This document shows, in pieces, positions 1-8,451 of a DNA stretch of 64,000 nucleotides. A model generated the notes under the pieces. The model was not told the origin of the DNA, ran no database searches, and saw only the letters and a program-made list of their open reading frames with translations. Origin of the DNA: Pseudomonas sp. LD120 (GTDB lineage Bacteria; Pseudomonadota; Gammaproteobacteria; Pseudomonadales; Pseudomonadaceae). The stretch's first letter is position 1. The number at the start of each line of letters is the position of its first letter. The stretch covers positions 1,240,001 to 1,304,000 of the forward strand of contig NZ_WVHL01000003.1 of NCBI RefSeq assembly GCF_009861525.1, written 5' to 3'. The position numbers and the translations under genes were made by a program.

Positions 1-1
1 G

Positions 2-1024
2 GCTATTGCAGACAAGGACCGGTTCCTCAAGGGCGACGGCAGCTACGGTGATGTTGGCGGCCTTCCTGTTGGCTCCCTGGTCCCGTGGCATGTTTCGGAG
101 GCCTCGCTGCCGAGCGGATACATCCCCGCAAATGGCCAGCTTATTGATCGAGCTATGTTTCCTCAGTTGTGGGCGCTTGTTGCCCCTGTTGCCTCCACTG
201 ACGCCCAATGGCTTGGCGACGTACAGCGGCAAGCAGGCTGGTCGGACGGCAATGGCACTACCACATTCCGAATACCCGACCTCAATGGCAAGGGGGCAAA
301 CAGCCAAACCGAGGCTTTGTTCCTGCGCGGTTACGGGCGAAATTCTGGCGACCTGCAACGCTACCAGCGGGACCAGCTGCAAAATATTACGGGGGCACTG
401 CCGGTTATACCGGTTAATGGCGGTGCGGCGAGCGGTGCATTTGCGACTACCGATTCTGGGCAAGCTTATATTGGTGGGTCCGCAGCAGGCCGATACCTTG
501 TGTCTACGTTTGACGCTGGTCGGGTGGTGCGTGCTGGCAACGAAACCCGCCCGTCAAACGTCGCGGTTATCTGGTGCTTTATCGGTGGGACTGTAGCGAC
601 CAACCCTGGCACGGTTGACGTAACCGTCATGGCTGCGCTGGTTGCATCGCAGGCTTCGCAGATTCAAAACCTGCAAACCTCAGCGCCTAAAAAATGGGTC
701 AGTGACTGGCGAACCCTTGCAGCTAACGTTACTTCTAATTTCACCCACAACCTTGGGGTAATGCCAACCGGCATCTGGTGGCAAGGCAGACTAAAGATCG
801 CAACGCATGGCTACTCAGCTGGTCATATTATTAGCATTCCCACTCAAGCTGACCCTACCCAAGGCGCTGGCTTTACAGCCTGGAATATAGACAAGACCGA
901 TACCTTATCTATTCAAACTAACAGCAATGCCAACTTAGGCATGGTGCATGTTGCTGGTACAGGCGCCCAGGTTCAAATGCCTTGGTCGAGCATCGAAATT
1001 CGCTGCATAGTGGTAGCGCTGTAA
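2..1024 (+). CDS. phage tail fibre with tail-collar domain (5' end outside window)
   Basis: The reading frame is already open at the left edge, so the start and N-terminal part are missing; 340 codons are visible. Around visible residues 22-60 the stretch PVGSLVPWHVSEASLPSGYI followed by NGQLI and FPQLW resembles the phage tail-collar fold, and FRIPDLNGKG followed by LFLRG (residues 89-110) matches the usual 'LPDLRGRFLRG' signature of such fibres. The last 110 residues look like a receptor-facing tip domain that I cannot assign. Collar fibres sit at the tail end of phages and mediate host contact. It lies directly before minor tail gene L and is followed by a hairpin. The collar fibre call is good; the tip specificity is unknown. 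Confidence 0.75.
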   Translation, partial: AIADKDRFLKGDGSYGDVGGLPVGSLVPWHVSEASLPSGYIPANGQLIDRAMFPQLWALVAPVASTDAQWLGDVQRQAGWSDGNGTTTFRIPDLNGKGANSQTEALFLRGYGRNSGDLQRYQRDQLQNITGALPVIPVNGGAASGAFATTDSGQAYIGGSAAGRYLVSTFDAGRVVRAGNETRPSNVAVIWCFIGGTVATNPGTVDVTVMAALVASQASQIQNLQTSAPKKWVSDWRTLAANVTSNFTHNLGVMPTGIWWQGRLKIATHGYSAGHIISIPTQADPTQGAGFTAWNIDKTDTLSIQTNSNANLGMVHVAGTGAQVQMPWSSIEIRCIVVAL

Positions 1025-1058
1025 CAAGGTTGCAGCCCGGACTTACTCGTTCCGACAA

Positions 1059-1081
1059 CCCGCCATCGAGCGGGATTTTTT
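1059..1081 (+). terminator. hairpin plus T-tract before gene L
   Basis: CCCGC/GCGGG stem with a six-base loop followed by six T, placed between the fibre gene and the ribosome-binding site of gene L. It looks like a weak factor-independent terminator and belongs to a repeated series in this prophage (also at 3541, 4414, 5036 and 9291). Confidence 0.55.
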
Positions 1082-1095
1082 CCTGAGGAAACACA

Positions 1096-1779
1096 ATGCC
1101 GATTACGGCCGATATCCAGACCCTGGAGCCTGGCGCGTGGGTGGAGCTTTTCGAACTCGACGCTACTGCGCTGGGCGCCGAGCTGTACCGCTTCCACGGT
1201 TACCCCCAGCAGTCGTCGATCTACTGGCAGGGCGAGGAGTATTCGCCCTGGCCGATCCAGGCCGAGGGCTTCGAAATGACCGGGCAGGGCGCCCAGCCTA
1301 TGCCGACCCTGTCCGTTGGCAACGTCGGTGGGTTCATTACGGCTCTGGTGTTGTACTTCGAGGACCTGGTGGGGGCGAAGCTGATCCGGCACCGGACCTT
1401 GGGCAAGTACCTGGACGGCCAGCCGGAGGCGGACCCCGACGAAGAGCTACCGCCGGACATCTGGTATGTCGAGCGCAAGGCTGCCGAGAACAACGAAACG
1501 GTGCAGTTCGAACTGGCCTCAGCCTTAGACTTCGCCGGGGTTCAACTGCCGCGCCGGCAGATCGTGGCCAACGTCTGCTGGTGGCTCAGTTGTGGTGGCT
1601 ACCGCGGGCCCTACTGCGGCTACAACGGCGGGCCCGTGGCCGATGAGAACGACGTCATCGTCACCGATGCCTCCAAGGACAAATGCGGCGGGCGCTTGAG
1701 CAGTTGCAAACTGCGCTTCGGCCAGAACAACCCTCTGCCTTACGGCTCATTCCCGGCCGCCGGCCTGCTTCGGAGCTGA
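1096..1779 (+). CDS. phage minor tail protein L
   Basis: A 227-residue protein of the lambda gpL family, a tail-tip component. The N-terminus (ITADIQTLEPGAWVELFELD) is typical of the family. The C-terminal third has clustered cysteines at about residues 161, 166, 174, 197 and 204; in lambda gpL such cysteines hold an iron-sulfur cluster. The length fits the family (lambda gpL is 232 residues). The ATG is preceded by CTGAGGA. The next gene, a K homologue, starts two bases after the stop, the usual L-K order. The assignment is firm; iron-sulfur binding is inferred from the family. Confidence 0.88.
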   Translation: MPITADIQTLEPGAWVELFELDATALGAELYRFHGYPQQSSIYWQGEEYSPWPIQAEGFEMTGQGAQPMPTLSVGNVGGFITALVLYFEDLVGAKLIRHRTLGKYLDGQPEADPDEELPPDIWYVERKAAENNETVQFELASALDFAGVQLPRRQIVANVCWWLSCGGYRGPYCGYNGGPVADENDVIVTDASKDKCGGRLSSCKLRFGQNNPLPYGSFPAAGLLRS

Positions 1780-1781
1780 TC

Positions 1782-2564
1782 ATGAACAAGTCCACCCGCG
1801 CCGCCATCGAGCGGCATGCGTTGGCCGAGTATCCGCGTGAGTGCTGCGGCTTGGTGATTCGTGAGGGACGTAAGGAGGTCTATGTGCCTTGCCGCAACAC
1901 GGCTTCGACGCCCAGCGAGCACTTCCGCCTGGCGCCCGAGGACTTCGCCGCCGCCGAGGACCGCGGCCAGGTGCTGGCGGTCGTGCATAGCCACCCAGAC
2001 CACCCAGCAGCACCCAGTGAGGCAGATCGCGTGTCCTGCGAGGCCTCCGGGCTTCCCTGGCACATTCTTGAGGTCCGCAAGGGCGATGACGAACAGGTGC
2101 GCCCAGGCGAGCTTGTGAGCTTCGCGCCGGACGGTTACCAGGCCCCGCTGATCGGCCGCAAGTTCGCCCACGGTGTGCACGACTGCCTGAGCATCATCCT
2201 CGACTTCTACTGCCGTGAAATGGGCATCGACCTGGGCCAGTACGAACGGGAGGACGGATGGTGGGAGAAGGGCGTAAACCTTTACCTGGAGAACCTGCCG
2301 GCGGCTGGCTTCACGCAGGTCAACGCCCCTCAGCACGGCGACATCGTGCTGATGCAGATCCGGTCGAAGGTGCCGAACCACGCCGGGGTCTACCTGGCCG
2401 ATGGCGTGCTGAAGACCGAACCCGAGCACTTCCCGGCGCCCGGGTCGATCCTGCACCACCTCTACAGCCGGGACAGTAAACGCGACACCTACGGCGGGTA
2501 CTGGCGAGAGGTGACCGTCAGCTACTGGCGGCACATGGCAAGCAATCTCACAAACACGGCATAG
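1782..2564 (+). CDS. tail assembly protein K: JAMM/MPN peptidase plus NlpC/P60 domain
   Basis: A 260-residue two-domain protein like lambda gpK. The N-terminal JAB/MPN domain (about residues 5-110) carries the metalloprotease signature HSHPDHPAAPSEAD (H69, H71, S79, D82). The C-terminal NlpC/P60 domain (about 125-240) has the catalytic cysteine in GVHDC (C135), followed by QHGDIVLM and a histidine in NHAGVYL (about 200). In siphophages this protein matures the tail tip and may open peptidoglycan during DNA entry. The ATG at 1782 was chosen because it lies two bases after the L stop and begins directly before the MPN fold; an upstream start would overlap L heavily. Confidence 0.88.
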   Translation: MNKSTRAAIERHALAEYPRECCGLVIREGRKEVYVPCRNTASTPSEHFRLAPEDFAAAEDRGQVLAVVHSHPDHPAAPSEADRVSCEASGLPWHILEVRKGDDEQVRPGELVSFAPDGYQAPLIGRKFAHGVHDCLSIILDFYCREMGIDLGQYEREDGWWEKGVNLYLENLPAAGFTQVNAPQHGDIVLMQIRSKVPNHAGVYLADGVLKTEPEHFPAPGSILHHLYSRDSKRDTYGGYWREVTVSYWRHMASNLTNTA

Positions 2565-2583
2565 CGGATAGCACTCTGTCGCG

Positions 2584-2928
2584 CTATCCCTTCAGCGAGT
2601 ACATTTTTTTTAACTGTGCTGGTGTCAGCGGAGGAAGTTTCTGCGTTCGCCTGACCCCGATCCGTTTATTTTCGGTGTGCACGTTGAGCGGATAGTAACT
2701 CGCACCATACTCAAAATTGCCTTCGCAGGTTTGCACAAGCCATGCGCCGAGGCGTACTCCGTTGCTTCCAAAGGTGGATCGGTATTCGTCCAACCGACTC
2801 ACACAGCCGTCTCGGAAGTCCGCTTTTATCAGATGCTCCCATTCTTGGGAGACTTCGTCATTGGCAGCGCCGGCAGTTGAGGCCAGCAGAAAGATGAGGG
2901 CAAGAGCTACTCGGCTCGGTGAGGGCAT
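2584..2928 (-). CDS. small secreted protein, prophage accessory gene
   Basis: A 114-residue protein on the opposite strand from the tail operon. The ATG at 2928 has AAAGGA upstream and begins a clear signal peptide (MPSPSRVALALIFLLASTAG, cleavage near AGA/AND). The mature part contains two cysteines that could form a disulfide and ends in a basic lysine-rich tail. I do not recognise the family. Its reversed orientation inside an otherwise co-directional late operon and its export signal are typical of a 'moron' gene expressed from the lysogen. It probably shares a transcript with the gene at 3019-3309. Confidence 0.6.
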   Translation of the reverse strand: MPSPSRVALALIFLLASTAGAANDEVSQEWEHLIKADFRDGCVSRLDEYRSTFGSNGVRLGAWLVQTCEGNFEYGASYYPLNVHTENKRIGVRRTQKLPPLTPAQLKKMYSLKG

Positions 2929-3018
2929 TACTGCAAGTCCTTTGCGTCTGCAGGGTGTTAACATCAGGTTTCCAGCAGCACAAAGCCCAGTCCCACGTTG
3001 GGCCCTGTGCATCTGGTA

Positions 3019-3309
3019 CTATCCCGCTTCCGCCTGAGCCATCTTCCAGAAACCTTCCAGATCATATTGAGGGTAAGGTCGGGTCGCTGTCGGGAAATAG
3101 TTGTCCAACTGCTCCAGCAGACTGAGAGCGAAGCAACGAAGCTCGCTGGTTAGCTTTGTGCCGTAGGGCATGAATGTGCAGCAGCGGTCAGTCCTGCCAG
3201 ACCAACCCTCAAGCGCATTTATGAGTCCCTGACGGACTGCTAAAGCAGCCAGTACGTCATTCGATGGGTTGCTCAGCGCAGTTTTCAAAGATATTAGTCG
3301 GTGTGGCAT
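3019..3309 (-). CDS. hypothetical protein, prophage accessory gene
   Basis: A 96-residue cytoplasmic-looking protein with no signal peptide or membrane segment. The ATG at 3309 has a good AAGGAA six bases upstream, which supports translation. It contains two adjacent cysteines (RCCTF) and a leucine-rich helix (CFALSLLEQLDNYF). I recognise no family. It lies 90 bases upstream of, and on the same strand as, the small secreted protein gene, so both may be one minus-strand accessory unit inside the tail operon. Confidence 0.5.
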   Translation of the reverse strand: MPHRLISLKTALSNPSNDVLAALAVRQGLINALEGWSGRTDRCCTFMPYGTKLTSELRCFALSLLEQLDNYFPTATRPYPQYDLEGFWKMAQAEAG

Positions 3310-3405
3310 CTAAGTTCCTTCTGATCATGGCGTGTAAGTCCGCGCGGATGTACCCGGCGCTTGGCCGGGCTTCAGTTGCCTGCTGATTGAGTCTCAAACA
3401 TCTGA

Positions 3406-3522
3406 CGGATCGTATGGTCGTGCTTTTGCTGTGTTGCGCGCTACAGCAGCAAGCAGGTCGAGACGTTTCACTACAACCAGGCTGCCGTAGAGCGCTTCCG
3501 AGAGATCTTGCAGGACATCTAA
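3406..3522 (+). pseudogene. possible 3' remnant of a small phage gene
   Basis: Between a TGA at 3403 and a TAA at 3520 the frame ends in SSKQVETFHYNQAAVERFRE, which reads like the C-terminus of a real protein, but no start codon with a ribosome site remains upstream. It may be a leftover from the recombination that placed the minus-strand accessory genes here. Weak evidence. Confidence 0.28.
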
Positions 3523-3540
3523 CCCTCCCATTTTCACGAA

Positions 3541-3556
3541 CCCCGCCCATGCGGGG
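3541..3556 (+). terminator. short GC hairpin before lipoprotein gene
   Basis: Perfect CCCCGC/GCGGGG stem with a four-base loop; the following T-tract is poor (CTTTCG). It occupies the same position, upstream of a ribosome site, as the other prophage hairpins. Confidence 0.4.
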
Positions 3557-3608
3557 CTTTCGTGCTTGAGCGTAAATGGTATTCTCCAAGAAAACATGGA
3601 GAGTTGTT

Positions 3609-4001
3609 ATGCGCTTGATTTCACTTCTGCTTCTGTCGTTATTTTTAGTTACTGGCTGCGCCTCAAAACCAACCCCTGAGCAAATACAGGCGGCTGATTA
3701 TGGAGCCTCTGTGTATCAGGAGGACGCCGAGAAAGCAGTGAAAAATTTCTTTGGCATTTATCTGAAAGACCCCGACTCAGCTCGATACAGCTTTGGCACG
3801 GTATACAGGGGGTACATGGTAGGCAGCGTTTTTGAAGGCAGGAAAATTGAGGCAGGATTTCTCTTGGATGTGACGGTCAATGCAAAAAATAGTTACGGTG
3901 GATACGTTGGCGCCAAGCCTTATAAGTTTCTCATCCGGAATGACAACCTAGTCGGCGGGTGGGAGATCGGCTCAAGCGGTATACCAATCAGAATCCGGTA
4001 A
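3609..4001 (+). CDS. prophage lipoprotein of unknown function
   Basis: A 130-residue protein starting MRLISLLLLSLFLVTGCAS, a clear type II signal peptide with lipobox VTGC, so it should be lipid-anchored. The remainder is soluble, with KNFFGIYLKDPDSARYSFG and a predicted beta-rich C-terminal half. The ATG at 3609 follows GGAGAG; the upstream ATG at 3576 would hide the signal peptide in a longer leader and is less likely. Lipoproteins in this position of a prophage are often lysogenic conversion factors such as superinfection blockers, but that is inference. A second, broken lipoprotein gene follows. Confidence 0.6.
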   Translation: MRLISLLLLSLFLVTGCASKPTPEQIQAADYGASVYQEDAEKAVKNFFGIYLKDPDSARYSFGTVYRGYMVGSVFEGRKIEAGFLLDVTVNAKNSYGGYVGAKPYKFLIRNDNLVGGWEIGSSGIPIRIR

Positions 4002-4040
4002 GCCAATTTTTGTCTTTGTATCTCTGTTCGAGAGGTAATC

Positions 4041-4385
4041 ATGCGGATACTGATTGGGGTGGTTGCGCTGGCGCTGGCGCTGTTGGCGGGATGTTCAACC
4101 CCATCTGACTTGATGGCAGGAAATCCAGTCAGCACCCACATTTCTACGAAAAAACCCAAGGACATTGCGCTCTGTTTGTATCCGGCATAGCAGGACTACA
4201 GGTCCACATCTGTGATGAGCGAGACCCAAAATGGGTATCGGATTATTGCTGGAACTGACTCCGGCCAAACCGATGATGTCTTGAACATTGAGCTTGCTCA
4301 GCAGGGGCACGGGAGCGTCGTCAAGCTCTATCAGAGAGCTTCCTGGTCGCAGATCGGCCGAAGCGGTCTTGTCCCCCTCGCTTAA
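4041..4385 (+). pseudogene. prophage lipoprotein gene interrupted by an amber codon
   Basis: From the ATG at 4041 (AGAGG upstream) the frame gives a lipoprotein signal (MRILIGVVALALALLAGCST) and runs to a TAG at 4188-4190 after 49 codons. The same frame then continues open for 64 more codons to a TAA at 4383-4385, with plausible protein sequence (QDYRSTSVMSETQNGYRI). The stop sits where TGG (Trp) would fit the context PA-W-QDY. The simplest reading is one point mutation in a gene of 114 codons. Without a suppressor tRNA only a truncated lipopeptide would be made. Family unknown. Confidence 0.65.
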
Positions 4386-4413
4386 CAGATGTTTGTGATC
4401 ACCGAATGTTCAA

Positions 4414-4434
4414 GCCGCCTACGGGCGGTTTTTT
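4414..4434 (+). terminator. hairpin plus T-tract before tail gene I
   Basis: CCGCC/GGCGG stem with a four-base loop followed by six T, just upstream of the GGAGA of the tail assembly I gene. One of the repeated pre-gene hairpins of this prophage. Confidence 0.6.
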
Positions 4435-4450
4435 ATTACCTGGAGAAAAT

Positions 4451-5017
4451 ATGCCTGCTGAAAAGATGCAAACCGTCCTGCTGTCTGGCTCCCTGGCCCA
4501 GCTCTTTGGCCGTCGGCACAAGATGATCACTAGCGGCGGGTGGCGCGATGTGATGGGCTACTTCAAACAGTTCCCAGGATTCGAGAAGCACATGGCCGAA
4601 AGCTCCAGCAAGGGGCTGCGCTATGCGATCTTCAACGGCAAGGAGAATCTCTCAGAGAATGATCTCGAAAAACCTACTGGCCGCAATGTGATCCGGATTG
4701 TCCCCGTCATCGCCGGATCAAAGCGGGCCGGTATGCTGCAAACAATCGTCGGTGCGGTGCTCGTTGTGGTTGGCTTGGTTTATTCGCCTCTTCTCCCTGC
4801 AGGCATCGCGATGCTGGCCGGCGGTGTGATTCAGATGCTCAGCCCCCAAGCAAAGGGCTTGGGTACTCAGGACACCCCCAACAACCGACCCAGCTACAGC
4901 TTCAACGGCGCCGTGAACACCAGCGTCCAGGGAAACCCTGTCCCGTTGCTCTATGGCCGCATGATCGTCGGCAGCGCGGTGATTAGCGCCGGGATTTACT
5001 CCGAAGACCAGATGTAA
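4451..5017 (+). CDS. tail assembly protein I
   Basis: A 188-residue protein of the lambda gpI family (tail tip assembly). The N-terminal half begins with the family-like LLSGSLAQLFGRRH and ends before IVPVIAGSKRAG; the middle has a glycine-rich hydrophobic stretch (about residues 92-130, VGAVLVVVGLVYSPLLPAGI), and the C-terminus contains SVQGNPVPLLYGRMIVGSAV, also typical of the family. The ATG at 4451 follows TGGAGA. Upstream in-frame ATG 4406 would read through the hairpin and is rejected. It lies before J as in lambda, although accessory genes separate it from K. Confidence 0.85.
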   Translation: MPAEKMQTVLLSGSLAQLFGRRHKMITSGGWRDVMGYFKQFPGFEKHMAESSSKGLRYAIFNGKENLSENDLEKPTGRNVIRIVPVIAGSKRAGMLQTIVGAVLVVVGLVYSPLLPAGIAMLAGGVIQMLSPQAKGLGTQDTPNNRPSYSFNGAVNTSVQGNPVPLLYGRMIVGSAVISAGIYSEDQM

Positions 5018-5035
5018 TCCGAACCCGCCACCAGG

Positions 5036-5059
5036 CCCGCCGAGTGCGGGTATTTTTTT
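5036..5059 (+). terminator. hairpin plus T-tract before tail gene J
   Basis: CCCGC/GCGGG stem, five-base loop, then TA and seven T, immediately before GAAGGAA of gene J. Confidence 0.6.
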
Positions 5060-5074
5060 GCCTGAAGGAAAGCC

Positions 5075-8000
5075 ATGAACCAGCAAATTGCCGGCAGCAA
5101 AGGCGGCGAGTCGAAGCCGCGACCGTCCGTTGAGGCCCCTGACAGCCTGCAAAGCACTGCCTATGCCCGCATCCTCGACCTTGTCAGCGAGGGCGAGATC
5201 CAGGGTCTGGTCGCGGGTGAGCGCTCGGTCTACTTGGACGAGACCCCGCTGGCAAATGCCGACGGCACCCGGAACTTCAGCGGCGTCACCCTGGACGCCC
5301 GCACCGGCAGCCAGGATCAGCTGCATATTCCAGGCTTTCCGGCAGTCGAGAGCGAGATCGCCGTGGGTGTTGAGCTGAAGTATGGCCAGCCCTGGGTTCG
5401 CGCTGTGCAGAACCTGCAGCTGTCGGCTGTGCGCGTGCGCTTGTCCACCCCGCGCCTGGCCCAGACCAACACCAGCAACGGCGACACCAACGGCTACACC
5501 GTGCAGTACAGGATCGAGGTTTCCACCGACGGCGGGGCCTATGTGCAGGTGCTGGCCTCTGCGTTCAGCGGTAAGACCTCGACCAAGTACGAGCGCTCCC
5601 ACCGGGTGGACCTGCCGCCGGCGAGCAGCAACTGGCAGATTCGCGTCACTCGCCTGACGCCGAATAGCACCAGCAGCGTGATCGCTGACACCACCAACAT
5701 CGACGCCATCACCGAGGTCATCGACGCCAAGCTGCGCTACCCAGGTTCCGCTGTCGTCGGCCTGCAGTTCGACGCCTCCCAGTTCCAGTCGATCCCGACT
5801 CGGTCCTTCGATCTGCGCGGGCGCATCATCCGTGTGCCGAGCAACTACGACCCGGAAAGCCGGCTGTACTCCGGCGTCTGGGATGGTTCGTTCAAGACGG
5901 CCTGGACCGACAACCCGGCCTGGATCTTCTACGACCTGCTGCTGCACTTTCGGTATGGCCTGGGCCATCTGCTGAATGAGGGGCAGGTGGACCGGTGGGA
6001 GTTGTACCGCATCGGCCAGTACTGCGATCAGTTGGTGCCGGACGGGAAGGGCGGCCAAGAGCCGCGGTTCACCTGCAATCTGTTCCTGCAGACCCGGGCG
6101 AACGCGCTGGACGTGCTGCAGGACTTGGCCACGACCTTCCGGGGAATGTCCTATTGGGCCGCCGGCTCGGTGATGGCCATTGCCGACATACCCGAGGACC
6201 CTGTTTACACCTACTCGAACGCCAACGTGATCGACGGCAAGTTCGGTTACTTCGGCTCAGCCAAGAAGACCCGTTACACCGTGGCCCTGGTGAGCTGGAA
6301 CGACCCGGCCGACTTCTACCGGCAGAAGGTCGAGTATGTCGACGATCAGGCCGGCATCACTCGCTACGGTATCCAGCAAACCGAGATGACCGCGACCGGT
6401 TGCACATCCCAGGCCCAGGCCCAGCGCATCGGTAAATGGGCGCTGCTGACCAACCGCCTGGAAACCGAAAGCGTGGGGTTCTCCGTAGGCCTGGATGGCA
6501 CCTTGGCGCGCCCTGGGCAGATCATCCGTATTGCTGACAATGACCGGGCAGGGCGTCGCATTGGTGGTCGTCTGCGCTCGGCCACGCTCGATACGCTGGT
6601 GCTTGATGCAGATGTGAAGGCGTACCCAGGCGACACCATCACAGTGATCATGCCGACCGGTAAAGCCGTATCCCGCATTGTTAGCTCCGTCGGATATCCG
6701 CTGACCTGGGATCACACTGGTATTACTTGGGATAACGGCGATATCACATTCGACACCACTGGCTTTCCGTCTGATGTTCAGCAAGTAGTGTTGGCTCAGG
6801 ATCTGGACGACCTGCCGCCGCAGCATTCGATGTGGGCCATAGACTCTCCGACCCTGGCCACGCAGCTGTTTCGCGTGATGTCGGTTGCTGAGGACTTTTC
6901 CGACTCAGAGATCAAGTTCACGATCAGCGCGGTACGTCACAACGCCAGTAAATACGGCGCAATCGACAACGGAACACGCATCGAGAGCCCGCCGGTGACA
7001 GTGATCCCGCCGAGCGTCCAACGGCCGCCGTCGAACGTGACGGTGAGCAATGACCACTTTGTCGATCAAGGCAGCGCGGTCAGCGTCATGACGATTGAGT
7101 GGGAAAAGCCCGAGGCTGCGATTGCCTACGAGGTGTACTGGCGCAAGAACGACGGTGACTGGATCTTTGCCGGCCGCACGGGCACCACGTCCATCGATGT
7201 GAGCGGAATCTACGCGGGCCGGTATGTGGCTAAGGTGCGGGCCATCAACTCGCTCGACATCGGGTCGGTGTTCGCGACCTCAGTCGAGACTGTACTGAAC
7301 GGCAAGACTACGCCGCCGCCGGTGCCTTCGTCGTTTACCGCCGAGTCAATCGTCTTCGGCATTAAGCTGAAATGGGGCATTCCGGCAGGCCTGAACACCG
7401 CCGACGTGCAACGGACTGAGATTTGGTACAGCCAGACGAACCAGGTTGGAACAGCTATCAAGTTTGGCGACTATGCCTACCCGCAAACTGACCTGACCAT
7501 CATGGGCCTGGCCGCCGGTGTGCAGTTCTTCTTCTGGGCTCGGCTGGTGGACCGAATCGGCAACGTCGGGACGTTCTACGGGCCGGTGATGGGGCAGTCC
7601 TCCGCCGATGCCGGTGTGATCCTTGAGTACCTGAACGATCAGATCACCGAGACGCAGTTGAGCCAGCACCTGCTGGAAAAGATCGACTCGGGTGGCGGTG
7701 CGCAGGTTGAGATCGAGGCCCTGAAAACCGAATTGGCGGCCATGTACTCGATCAAGACCCAGCTCACGGTCGATGGCAAGCCATACCTGGCCGGCATCGG
7801 TGTTGGCGTGGAGAACGACGAAGGGATCATCACAAGTCAGGTTCTGATCGCCGCAAGCCGATTTGCAATCGTCGATCCGAACGCTGCGGAGATCTACTAC
7901 CCGTTTGTTGTTCAGAACAATGCCGCTTACATCGACACCGCATTCATCAAGAACGGCTCAATCGACATGCTCAAAATCGGTAGCAACTTGCAGTCGGAAA

Positions 8001-8164
8001 ACTATGAGGCTGATGTTTCGGGCTGGGCATTCCGTCCGGATGGAACGTTCCAGATGATGGGTAATGCGCCGGGAGGAACAAAGCTAATGATAAATAACAG
8101 TGGCATATATATTTACTATGCAAACGGCGTGAAAGCCGTTGATTTAAGTGTGGATGTGTCATGA
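5075..8164 (+). CDS. tail tip/host specificity protein J
   Basis: A 1029-residue homologue of lambda gpJ (1132 residues), the central tail-tip protein that contacts the host receptor. The N-terminus (STAYARILDLVSEGEIQGLV) and the block around IRVPSNYDP and GVWDGSFKTAWTDNPAWIFY are diagnostic. After about residue 640 come fibronectin-III-like segments (PSNVTVSND, YEVYWRKNDGDW, PSSFTAESI). From about 870 a coiled-coil leads into a DUF1983-like region (YSIKTQLTVDGKPYLAGIGV). The last 60 residues are AT-richer and probably recombine between phages. The ATG follows GAAGGAA; the stop overlaps the next start (ATGA). Confidence 0.92.
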   Translation: MNQQIAGSKGGESKPRPSVEAPDSLQSTAYARILDLVSEGEIQGLVAGERSVYLDETPLANADGTRNFSGVTLDARTGSQDQLHIPGFPAVESEIAVGVELKYGQPWVRAVQNLQLSAVRVRLSTPRLAQTNTSNGDTNGYTVQYRIEVSTDGGAYVQVLASAFSGKTSTKYERSHRVDLPPASSNWQIRVTRLTPNSTSSVIADTTNIDAITEVIDAKLRYPGSAVVGLQFDASQFQSIPTRSFDLRGRIIRVPSNYDPESRLYSGVWDGSFKTAWTDNPAWIFYDLLLHFRYGLGHLLNEGQVDRWELYRIGQYCDQLVPDGKGGQEPRFTCNLFLQTRANALDVLQDLATTFRGMSYWAAGSVMAIADIPEDPVYTYSNANVIDGKFGYFGSAKKTRYTVALVSWNDPADFYRQKVEYVDDQAGITRYGIQQTEMTATGCTSQAQAQRIGKWALLTNRLETESVGFSVGLDGTLARPGQIIRIADNDRAGRRIGGRLRSATLDTLVLDADVKAYPGDTITVIMPTGKAVSRIVSSVGYPLTWDHTGITWDNGDITFDTTGFPSDVQQVVLAQDLDDLPPQHSMWAIDSPTLATQLFRVMSVAEDFSDSEIKFTISAVRHNASKYGAIDNGTRIESPPVTVIPPSVQRPPSNVTVSNDHFVDQGSAVSVMTIEWEKPEAAIAYEVYWRKNDGDWIFAGRTGTTSIDVSGIYAGRYVAKVRAINSLDIGSVFATSVETVLNGKTTPPPVPSSFTAESIVFGIKLKWGIPAGLNTADVQRTEIWYSQTNQVGTAIKFGDYAYPQTDLTIMGLAAGVQFFFWARLVDRIGNVGTFYGPVMGQSSADAGVILEYLNDQITETQLSQHLLEKIDSGGGAQVEIEALKTELAAMYSIKTQLTVDGKPYLAGIGVGVENDEGIITSQVLIAASRFAIVDPNAAEIYYPFVVQNNAAYIDTAFIKNGSIDMLKIGSNLQSENYEADVSGWAFRPDGTFQMMGNAPGGTKLMINNSGIYIYYANGVKAVDLSVDVS

Positions 8165-8451
8165 GTGCCGGTTTTATTACCAGGAATGAGCAGGGTGTAA
8201 TCCTGGTTGATATGTCTAAGCAGCTCAGTCAGGCGCTGGGAAAGGTAACTACCAATAAATCTAATGGAACACAAACTGTTGATATTCCAGGAGATAAAAC
8301 TCCTTTTTATATTATTGCGCCGCTTGAAAACTCACAGAGAACCCAAGGAAAAAGTCCTGGTGTCACCCTCACAAGGACCAGTATTTCCTGGAACTATAAC
8401 TTTGCATCAGGCTTTGCCCTGAACTGCGATATCTATTACGGGTACTACTGA
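8161..8451 (+). CDS. small tail-associated protein after J
   Basis: A 96-residue protein, start overlapping the J stop (ATGA) and stop overlapping the next start (TGATG), so translation is coupled on both sides. The N-terminus MSAGFITRNEQGVILVDMSK matches the pattern of the following protein (MSAGLIVRTEAGTVLYDTTK). Similar small proteins follow J in other Pseudomonas siphophages. A role in tail-tip decoration or host range is an inference from position. The gene is much AT-richer than J. Confidence 0.65.
   Translation: MSAGFITRNEQGVILVDMSKQLSQALGKVTTNKSNGTQTVDIPGDKTPFYIIAPLENSQRTQGKSPGVTLTRTSISWNYNFASGFALNCDIYYGYY

Noticed and set aside
3257..3597. Overlapping minus-strand frames of 110 and 67 codons
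   Set aside because: They overlap each other and the 96-residue gene, lack ribosome sites and show no protein-like character.
4718..6058. A 446-codon minus-strand frame opposite tail genes I and J
   Set aside because: No family-like sequence; the opposite strand encodes conserved tail-tip proteins.
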